Shown piece after piece: positions 54,957-64,000 of a DNA stretch of 64,000 nt. The notes below the pieces were generated by a model, which worked only from the letters and a program-made list of their open reading frames with translations, was not told where the DNA came from and ran no database searches. The position numbers and the translations under genes were made by a program. Source of the stretch: Mycteria americana (taxonomy: Eukaryota > Chordata > Aves > Ciconiiformes > Ciconiidae); NCBI RefSeq assembly GCF_035582795.1, contig NC_134390.1, positions 1,751,560 to 1,815,559 on the forward strand, written 5' to 3'. Within the stretch, counting starts at the first letter, position 1, and every line of letters begins with the position of its first letter.

Positions 54957-57900
54957 CACAACCCGGGGAGCCCGCGGGGCCCTTCTCCCAGGCCCCTAAA
55001 TTCGGGGCCGTGCTCATTGTCTGCGTTGTGGGGAGGGAGAGGAGGGGTAATTGGAGTTCTGGTCGGTATCCCTTCCCCCCTCAGCCCTCGCTGCAGAGCT
55101 GGTACACCCCTCCGCTGCCCCCCCTTTTCTCCCACTGCTCAGCAGCCTGAGAATTCTGCTGCCAGGGGAGGGGGAGAAGTTGGAGGAGAGAGTTTTGTGG
55201 GGGAGATGCATGGGGTGGCTCGGAGGTTCCAGCCTGACCCAGATGTCGGCATCATGGTTTGCGCTCTTGCTTCCTTCCACCACACAGATTTTGGGGGAAC
55301 GGTGAGGGCAGATTTATTTTATTTTATTTTTTCCCTTCCTGGGGAGAGGGACTTGTATGTTCACAAGGTTTTTTTTTCTATTAAAAATCTGGGTGTCTTC
55401 TTCCCCTCCCCCCCCCCCTTTCTGGTGCAAATTATGCCCAGCTGATGTGGGGGTGGGGAAGCTGGAAGAGACGCTCCACGGCAGTAGCTGCAGATGATCC
55501 GAGGTAAAGTCCAAAAGTCTGACGGGAAGGGGAGCGTGTGCGAGCAGAAGGCCTGTGCGCGAGGGCCAAGACAGCTGGAGCTGGTCTTCTGTGAGGGGCC
55601 CGAGCTGAATTTTGGAGAGGGATCCCAGGTGTGGTCGGTTCATCCGCCGCCGGCTTTCCCCGTGTGCCGTCTTGCAGGGGATGGGCGTGAGATCCTGGAG
55701 GAGTTGGACAGGTGGGGTCGGTCTGTGGGGCGCGGGTTGTATTTCTGCTGTGTGTAGCCTCCCTGTAACACTGCAGCATTCCACCCCCAATGGGAACCCA
55801 TGACCCGTATGTCCTCATTTCACACGGGGGAAGATTTAATTGGGAGGAAGGAGGGGGTTCTCGGGGCCCGATCGCCCCCTCCTGCCGGTATCCGTAGAGG
55901 CAAAAAGGGGAGGAAGCATTGCAGCGGGGGTTTTCTCCTGGGCGATGCCTGGCGGTCCTGTTTTGGAGGGAGGGGGCCTGGAGATATTCCTGCATAGGAG
56001 CGCTGATTTTGCCGTGCTCGCCACGGATGCTCTTCGAAAACGCGGCCGCGGTCCAGGCCGAGGTGGTGTGCCGGAGGAAACCCCGACGGCGGCTGCCTCG
56101 GAGCGCTTCCTTCGGCGGGGAGCAGCCCTCGGGGGGCGAGTTCCTCTCGCCGTTGCCCGCGTTTTCCTCTCGGAACGGTGTACGCCGTGCCGGAGGTGCC
56201 GGTGGAACCCGCGGTGGCTCCGGCGGGGCGGGGCGGGGCGCGGCGGGTGCTGAAGCGGACAGCTCCGGGGGCGGCGGGGCCGCGGCCGCTCCCCCGCCCG
56301 CAGGGAACCGGGCTCCCACCCGGGGCTCCAGCGCCCCTTGGATCTCGCCGTTTCTCGGGGACGGGGTGCTGTTACGTAAAGTTCGTGAAGCTGTTTGTAA
56401 TCTATAAATAGCCTCTGGTGCTGTAAAGCGACAGGAGAGGAGTTAATGCGGTTTGGAGTAAGCGACCGTCAGCCCTCCGGAATGCAATTTTCCCTACAAG
56501 TAAAATGCGAGGCCTCGCGGAGCTTGGCTGGTTGTGTTTTCCATCCGCTGTGTATTTGGCAAGTCCCCGTTCTTAGCTTCGGAGATGTTTAAATAAAATG
56601 ATGAACAACGTGACCGAAGGGCTGCTTGAGCCTTTTTGACATGTTTCCACACTTCTACGGTGTCATTCCTCCTGGGTGAAAGGACCTGGATCTCTTACAA
56701 GTAATTTAACTAGTTATATAAGCTCACACGTATGGCTCATATCTAGATCATGGTATAGATATTGTACTGCTCAGTGGAACAATTGTAATTACGTGAATAT
56801 TTTGTGAACAGAGGTGGAAAGCTGGGTTTCTGATAAACAGAACAGAGCGCAATGGCATGTCGCAAGAAATTGAGCACAGATGTACTCGGAATGTACTTCC
56901 ATTCTCAGTTAAAGCAGGTGAAATAAAACAGAAACAAAGTCAGCGTTGAGTGAAAATGAAGTCGCTTGAAAATCTAAACCACGGTATCATCTTCCTCCTT
57001 TTTGTTGTTATGTCTGCATTCATTTGTGGGTTTGCTTGGCTTGTTTAGCGTGCTTTTTCATGAAAACGAACTGATACGGCTTTACATGTCAATTGATCCT
57101 GACTATTTTTCAATGACTGGAGAAGCGATTTGCCCCCGAGGCCGTATGGGACTCCGGGGCATTCCGTGTTCATGCGGTCACATGATTTCCATTCACTATC
57201 GATTGCCTTCCTCCTGAAGCGGCTGCAACTGCCATTGACACCAACAGATACACTGGAATCAATAATTTATTGTTGTGTTCAAAGAAATGGTTTGGATTAA
57301 AGAAGGTGTGGTGAAATGACAAAACAAAAGCACTGGAGTTGAGAACAAGCACGGGGAAAATAATTTCAGAAACCACCGAGGGGAAGTTGCATGTGATGGC
57401 TTATGCTCGTGGTAGCAGGGTGGAGAGCTTGTCATCGCTGGACTCTTGCCTTGAATCTGGTGGGGTTCAGAAAGAGGTCAACACTCGGATTTTCCCCCTT
57501 GTGCCCTATTATTCCACTTCTGTGTGGAGTGGACAGTCGCTAAGCTGGAGAATACAAGTAAAGAAGAGGTGCCTTACCGCTGCAGAAGTGTGTTAAAAAT
57601 CCTCCTTGACGTTAGCTCAGATTCAAAGCTGGCTTTGAACACGGCCATGAACTTCTGTCTTGTGAAAGACTGTCTTTAAATACTGTTCCAAAGTTAGAGT
57701 AACTTCTGCCTTCTCTTCCCTCAGTCTTGTCCTGTAACACAGTATTATTCCTGCCTAATGGAGCACATCAGCATATTTTAAGTAGATATTTTGAGTGGAA
57801 AGAGTAGCCAGCCGGGACTGGCCCGTAGCAAAACTGTGAAATTGCTCCTTTCTGAAAACAGCCATTTCAAAATGCAAAAATCTTACTATCTAAGGCCTCA

Positions 57901-59504
57901 AAGTCCCATTCTATGTTACTCTCACTGTTCCTGTGCCAGCAGAAAGGTACAAGGAGTTTATAAATAAAGTATTCTGAGCAGTTAATTCCAGGAGGATTTA
58001 AAAAAAAAAAAAAAAGCAGTAATGTTTTTCATTATCAAATAGCATATAACGCATTGTGAACTTTACAGGTGGTGGTCTTAAAGTTAGATGAGTAAAACCA
58101 TCATTGCTAGCGAAGCGGGGGACAGAAAATACTGAAAATGACTAAAAGCCTTCTCCTTTCTCTCTTTTTCTCTTGATATGTACGCTGTTCCTTATTTTTA
58201 CAAGGACTCCCCATATGAATTTTAAACAATACACATGCATGCAGTTATTAACTTCTGTGTGTTTGGGCGTGCTTTGAAACCATTCGGCTTGACTCCTGGG
58301 GGAGGATGTGGCGCTTGCGTGGGGTCACAAGCTCCTACAGCAAACTCGGCAATATCTAGCTCTCTTTGGCCATTGAGATGATTTTTTTGGCGTTGGGTTT
58401 TGGGGAAGGATACTTGAAAAACAGAGCAGTTGAAGCGCATCACAAATAGCTTACGTATCTGTCCCCAGTGCTTCAGCTTACCTAATTTTCTTTTTGTGGC
58501 TAAGGGCATGCCCAGGCATAAAATAGATTGTTTCTATAACTAATGCTAGGCAAGAATATTGTTATTCTGAAGACAAGAATAATAAAAAGTTGTCTTTATT
58601 TCCAGGCATGTTGAATTCCCAGCAGTTCTGTGGCAATCTAAGAGGTGTCAATGCTCAATATCATTAAAAATCAGAGCGGTTCTAAGGAGCCTGACTCTTA
58701 ACTAAAGGAACCGGGCTTTATAGCTATGAAGGTGCAGAGCTGGATACCTGATCCTTAGGCCATTTGTGGATTTAATCAACCTTAGTGATTTAATGAGACT
58801 TAAGTGATAGGTGGGCCCTTCAGTTTGAGATGTAGTTCACCTGAGTGGGAAAGCGCTCTAGAAATATGAGGTTGAACAACAAATGCCGCTATTCCAATGG
58901 CGTTTCCAGCAGGAGATGAACTTTTTATTGACTGCCTGGTGAAATCAGTAGCGGGATGGTAATGTTAAGACAACTAGGAATAGCTGACGTTAGGGGAGGG
59001 TGGTTTTTGTCTAATCAGATGAGATATGCATGGGGTGATAAGAAAAGATGGAGACAGCATAACTCAGGCAGCCGTAAGGAAACACCAGGCCTGCATGGGC
59101 TGTATTCCAGAACAGTGCAGAAATTCTGAGATCTATGTTGTGTAAGAGCAGAGAACTAGAAGGGGGGTTATTTATTCTCCGTCCCTTCATATTTGACCAC
59201 GTTTGTACCATTTGCTATCTTACTGTTTGAGTGCAACATTAGGTGAATGCCTCCAAAATTATTGTATAGAACAACCGTTACCTTGCTGCTATTTTACGGG
59301 TCACTGATAGCCTGAATGAATTGAACAAGGAATTAAATTTGGGTTAGTGTCTTAACTATTACACAGTAAATATTTTGAGCAATTCTTTGTTCAGAACTTA
59401 GGCTTTAAAAAGGGGAGGCTGAAGTGCTGTCCTTCAGCTTGCTTAGTCTGTATGAATCCCCAAGTTCCCGTGTGAGATGGGTGATAAATGCAAGTCAGCT
59501 TTGA

Positions 59505-59600
59505 GTAATGGCTCACAGAGGGAACTGGAGAGCTGGGGTTAGCTATTTTTAGTTCTTGTAACTTACTGAGTGACATTACAGAAGTCACACTGCTACTGGT
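59505..59600 (+). repeat. Possible MIR fragment
   Basis: TTGTAACTTACTGAGTGACA then TTACAGAAGTCACACTGC resembles the central MIR segment (cacttactgagtgacc...gcaagtcac). Degenerate; low certainty. Confidence 0.35.
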
Positions 59601-60574
59601 AGGGATTGAAAAAGCCCACATTACTAGATCTTTGGGTTTTATTAAAGCATCTTTAAATATTAGTATGTTTTCAGCTCTTTTTCTGTTGCTTTTGGTTGCT
59701 ACTGCGCTTCTCTCTCCTCCCTACGTTTCCGTTCATTTTTTTTTACCTTTAGAGGTGTGTGTTCAAGTTCAGTTCTGCCACTGCTGTTTCACGAGCGTAA
59801 CCGCTTTCTTGCCCTGTCCGGAGGCTGCCCTTGAGCTCTGCTTAGAGACGAGTGCCCGGGAAACTTCTGTGATGTTTTACATAGGGTGGGTAAAACGACC
59901 AGCAACAAAACAATAAATATTGCTTGAAAGTGAAAATATTTCCTTTTCCTTCCGCTTTATAGCATCAAATGTGACATGAGAGCTTTTTGAAGGGAAAGGT
60001 TCCTCCTGCATCTCAGCCGGTTGCATTGCTGTACCTTTTCATTGATAAAATCGGCCTGTTCTAGCCACGCAGAATTTACTGCAGATGGAGAAGATCGGCG
60101 AGTTCTTCTGAAGGCCATTTCCAGCCACGGATTTTCTCATGCATGGATATTTTGGTTTGGCTTGAAGCTTTTTGGGCTCTTGTGCAGTAGAATTTTGGAG
60201 GGCTGTTATCTGCACTATGTTTTCCTTTCTGCCCCAACCCTGCACGTTCAAATCCAAAGCCACGTGTGTCTGTGCAGGTTATATAAAAGTTAATATAGAA
60301 GGGCTCTCTCTCGAAGGAGCTGAAAGACTTACTGTGAATGACTGAATCTTGCAAATTAATAAATGAAGAAATGTATTAAAGCAAAGATATTGCCTCAAAA
60401 GTGTTTCTTAATTTATTTTGACAATCAGCTTGAATAATTTATTAGAATATTTCATAATGTACCAGTAAATGGACTGCTGGGAACATTTAGAAAAAATAAT
60501 TAAGTCTTAGCAACTGGGCACCTCAGTACAGTATTTTTTCTGGTGTAAAATCATTGATCTTTGAAAAATGTGTC

Positions 60575-60690
60575 TGTAAAGATGCAGTCTGGCCCCGGGG
60601 AGTTCTGTGCACCCAACTCCAGGTGCCTGGGACAAATTCCTGACTCCCTTGAAGTCACCGGGAGCTGCAGTGCTGATCGCCAGCAGCTCA
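60575..60690 (+). repeat. Possible old sauropsid interspersed repeat
   Basis: CTGACTCCCTTGAAGTCACC followed by GGGAGCTGCAGTGCTGA resembles the 'attgaagtcaatgggagctg' sequence common in old bird and turtle repeats of CR1/L3-like origin. The family is uncertain. Confidence 0.3.
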
Positions 60691-61184
60691 GTGTCGTTCC
60701 TGATGCAGTTATCCATGGCTCGGTAAAGCACGTACCACCTTCTCCGACTTTACTGGATGGTGAGCCTTTGTCGCAGTTTTCAAAGTGTTTCTCTTGTTAG
60801 AGGTTGAAGAATCACCTGTGGAAAGCGCCAAAATAAATCCTAGCGTTTATTCTTACCAATTTCTCTATATCCCAGTAAGACCATACTCAGCTGTAAAATA
60901 AAATTTACAAGCTTTTTAGTCTAAAGAAGCTTGCCATGCAGAACGGCCCAGGCTGTGGTTCTGCGGACCAGATGTGCCGTCGTGGAAGGGCCTTTGTTGA
61001 CAGAGCCGAGGACGAGCCACCCAGCCCTCCCAGAACACGCGTGGGAAACGGGACGGGTACTTGGGAGACGAAGGAGTTGTCTCGCTCTCGGGTGCCGAGC
61101 TGGCTGCACTGGGTGTAGAGAGGTTGCTGATGGCTGGAGACAGTATTAAAGGAGGAGGCTGTTATATATGACCCATTATTAACA

Positions 61185-61325
61185 GGATTGGAGCCTGGGA
61201 GAGTCCCAGTGCTTGTGATCAGCTTCCAGTTCTACCACTGATTTCCAGGTGACCTTGGAGAAATTATTTTCCCTTTCTACATGTCTCTCTGCAGAGAAAC
61301 TTTTCTGCTTAAATCCTGAGATCTT
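61185..61325 (+). repeat. MIR-like SINE fragment
   Basis: CCAGTTCTACCACTGATTTC, CAGGTGACCTTGGAGAAATT and TTTTCCCTTTCTACATGTCT follow the MIR order (tctgccactgact...tgtgaccttgggcaagtcact...). Moderate degeneration. Confidence 0.6.
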
Positions 61326-64000
61326 CAGGAAGAAGATAGATAGTTTAATATTTTTTCATTCAGTCAACATGTGGATAAGGGCTAAGTTTAGTAAAGGTCT
61401 TTAAGTAGTAGTTTTATTTTAAAAACTCAAGTAATTAGATAACGCCTGATGTTTCTTGAATACCCTCTAGTAACTAATTTAAATACACAGAAAAAGGGAA
61501 AGGAATGAAAACCAGCTCGCTCTCTTGGTTGTGCTTCCCACACGGGCTTCTACAGCAGAAATTTTTACCGAAATAGGCAGACTGGAGCCTGAATTCACCC
61601 ACGAGGCAGATGTGCTGACCCCCTTGTTCTATGTGGCTGGTTTGGGGGGATTTTTTGGTTTTTTTAGTAGATGTTCATGCACTCTAAACTCATTCTGTTC
61701 TTCCGATGACTACTGAAAAACCCCTCCCATGGTGAATGCTGACAGATGTTTAAGAAACATTATTGTATCCTCACGTGAACATTTTTTGTTGTTATTGAGG
61801 TTTTCTTTTCTTCCTACTGAGAAAAACGGTAAATCTTGGAAGTGGAAATCCTTGATACTCTCACCATTTTTTGCTTCGGTAATTCCACACATCCAGTTTT
61901 AACCACTGCTCCTTGCTGGCAGAAGGGGCTGCAGGTGTGTTGGCTGCGTGACCCTGTACAGCCTGCTCTGCGCTATCACGTGAGCCTGGAGAACTCGGTG
62001 GGGCTGCGTAACAGAGGCCTGCCAAACTATTTGTCTGTATGTTTTTGGTTTTTTAAATAGAACTAGCTCTCTGAAATATCCTGGGTAGTTATGTCTGTGT
62101 ACGCCGAGTAAAGGTAAAGATTAAGGGTTGGCTGTTGGAGCTGCAAAGCATGACTCGTCATCGTAAGAACAGGTAATGTTGTGCTACCAAAGATATAAAA
62201 ACTGCTATATGGGTCTGATTTAAGGAATTAAATGAACGTTCCATTCCCATCCTTTCAGTTTACATCCTAGTTTTGTCCAGTGTCTTAATATGGGATAATT
62301 TACTGGGAAAACGAATGAAGTCAGGATAGGCAAGAACTTCCCGAGAAATGAAAGCCCCAGGTCACTCTTATGTATTGATATCGAGCAAGAAGCAGCCCTG
62401 TGCGTAAGTACCCAATGCCGAAACAAAAGCAATTGCTTCTTGTAACTTCGGCAGCAGAGCAGTCTGCGCCGGGTGTGAACACGACGAGAATAAGGAGCAC
62501 GAGGCAAACTTGTAACCTGGTTTATCGGTATAGCATCAACGTGTGTCTTGATTTATTAATGGGCAGGATCTTTGCAAAACGGCTGTGATGTGCGACTCTG
62601 TACCAGATTTTGGAGGGGGTGGGAGTGGTGGTGGTCGGGTGTTTTGTTGGTTTGGTTTTGTTTTTTAAACGGTCATTTAGCAGATTAGTTGGTTGCTTCC
62701 AGTTGCCGGTTGTGTAATTGTGCATACAAATCAGGCATTCATTTGTGCCTTCATTTTTTCCCTTTTTTATGCTGTGTCCCTGAGCTACTTTGGTTTCTAA
62801 ATTCAGGCCTTACATATTTATCTGTGCCATTCAATTAGACCACATCCCCAATGCTGCTATATAGTTTCACAGTATGTGGGAAATTTGGTAATTAAATGCA
62901 TGCAAATGCTGCAAGAATAGAATAAATTAATTTTTCCTTAATATCAGCAAGCTATTCTATGACGTTTCTAGAGATAATGTGACCAAGATTGGCTTTTCTT
63001 TCCTCCTCTTGCCATCTTTTTTGTCTTTGTTGTTATTACGCTGGAAATACCTGGTCAAGTTTACATGGAGAGAATCCCAGCCCAGGCTACGCTGTGTAGT
63101 TACATAAGGAGGAAGATCTATACTTAAGTTTTTTGGATCTCCAAATAAAACCTGAGATGGAAACAGCGTTTTAAGTTCTACACGTGTAGTGCAGCTTTAG
63201 ATTTGCATGGGAATCGGAACCTTCGGAAGGGGTGTAAATGGCAGCGTCACGGCTAGAGTGAGGCAGTTGCAAGGAATAACCTGAAATCACTGAAAGGACA
63301 CTTTGCACTAGATGTTCTGGCTCTTGGAAATACCCCAGGTACTACATTAAAGGCTGGGATCTCCAGGTGTTTTTAAAACAAAGGACTCCGTTATTTCTAT
63401 GCTGTATTTATTCATGAAGTCCACTGCAGTCCATAGAAAGTTGTGATTCTCGGGTTCGGAGCGTGCCCATTGCTGAGGCTGGGTAAACGTGTCCCAGCTC
63501 GTCCTTACGGGTGGGAGCGTGCCTCCGTTTTGGTGATGTCTCTGGCTTCTGGGAACTCTTCCCACACGAATACAGTAGAGTCTTCAAAGCCAAGGGCTGT
63601 AAAGACCACTGGTGGCTAACATCGTGCTAAAATAGCTGAACTGTAACGATTCAGTCCTATATCACAGTTTTCAAGGAATTTGGAAGTAATTTGTCTTTCA
63701 GAGATTCCAAATCTTTAATATATATTTTGATGCTGTGTGTGTGTTAGCTTAAAAGATCTGACCTGACTGATGATCTTTTTTCCTGACTTAAGGGACCTTA
63801 TCCTGCATAGCTTTTGGATTCTTTGGGTGCCGTATACTCGTAGCTATTTTGCCTTTCCTCCTGAATTCGGTGCCACTTTGGTGTTTGGTTCCTCCCTGAA
63901 GCGTCAAGCCGTGTCAGGCTGGGTTGTATTCCAGCCTGCAGTACTGCAGTGCTGTTGCATCAGTGCAGGGTTTCTGTAATTCCTCTCCTCTCTTGGCCTC

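Larger units (their letters stand above)
53590..56380. promoter_or_regulatory. Large CpG-rich promoter region, gene not identified
   Basis: Two dense CpG blocks (about 53.6-54.3 kb and 55.85-56.34 kb) joined by C-rich sequence. A CCAAGATGGCGAC YY1-type motif at 54125 sits where start-site-proximal YY1 motifs usually lie. A donor CCACA|GTAAGTTG follows at about 54219, defining a plausible plus-strand first exon with a 24-codon frame (ATG 54130, MATTAVPPAAPPPPQ, stop 54202-54204). No second exon is recognised in the rest of the window, so the gene would have a first intron over 9 kb. In human the next genes are HIGD1C, SLC11A2, LETMD1 and CSRNP2; none can be confirmed here. Confidence 0.6.
56400..64000. 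other. Right-hand region without recognised genes
   Basis: About 7.6 kb of AT-rich sequence after the CpG region. Open frames are all short and show no family motif or flanking splice signals that I can support. It contains MIR-like fragments and a possible sauropsid repeat. It is best read as the long first intron of the unidentified rightward gene or as intergenic DNA. Confidence 0.5.

Noticed and set aside
55432-56319. 295-codon open frame on the minus strand and overlapping long plus-strand frames at 54.2-55.4 kb
   Set aside because: GC-rich shadow frames on both strands at once, low-complexity composition, no recognisable motif.
56990-57230. Open frame near 57.0-57.2 kb (71 codons) in the gene-free right part
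   Set aside because: No family motif and no convincing splice sites; could be a conserved non-coding element but that cannot be judged from one sequence.
1-64000. CRISPR arrays, prokaryotic operons, tRNA or rRNA genes
   Set aside because: The only regular repeat array is a vertebrate minisatellite without spacers; no tRNA cloverleaf or rRNA segment was noticed and all genes are spliced eukaryotic genes.

Overview
The window is vertebrate nuclear DNA, almost certainly from a bird. It has multi-exon genes with GT-AG introns, CpG-island promoters, a truncated CR1 LINE ending in the avian-type ATTCTGTG repeat (about 35.84-36.00 kb), and several old MIR-like SINE fragments. The gene content matches the DIP2B-ATF1-TMPRSS12-METTL7A neighbourhood known from human 12q13. 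All gene names rest on recognising translated exons and comparing them with mammalian proteins from memory; no search was run.

Layout. 0.9-16.1 kb (+): the last 23 coding exons of DIP2B (about 971 residues, from inside the first adenylation-like domain to the stop), followed by a long 3'UTR to about 19.9 kb that carries a MIR copy and three Pumilio-type motifs. 21.9-23.1 kb: CpG island and non-coding first exon of ATF1. 27.3-34.3 kb (+): seven coding exons of ATF1, a bZIP factor of the CREB family (318 residues). 37.9-43.3 kb (-): TMPRSS12, a trypsin-type serine protease in five exons (318 residues) with a 50-bp minisatellite in its last intron and a CpG island at its first exon. 44.1-45.8 kb and 48.1-50.5 kb (-): two tandem, two-exon METTL7A/TMT1A-type methyltransferase genes. 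53.6-56.4 kb: a large CpG-rich region with a plausible plus-strand first exon at about 54.12-54.21 kb. 56.4-64 kb: no recognisable coding exon; probably intron or intergenic.

The genes do not form an operon-like unit. DIP2B and ATF1 run rightwards. TMPRSS12 and both METTL7A genes run leftwards, so ATF1 and TMPRSS12 converge near 37.2 kb. As I recall human 12q13, all of these genes share one strand, so gene order here is kept while orientation of part of the block is flipped.

Most notable points: (1) this ATF1 contains an in-frame 43-codon exon matching the glutamine-rich Q1 region of CREB1/CREM, which mammalian ATF1 lacks; (2) METTL7A is duplicated in tandem and the copies have diverged; (3) TMPRSS12 holds a hypermutable-looking 50-bp minisatellite; (4) an unidentified exon-like block lies at 53.28-53.37 kb on the minus strand. 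I found no prokaryotic, CRISPR-like or otherwise exotic system.
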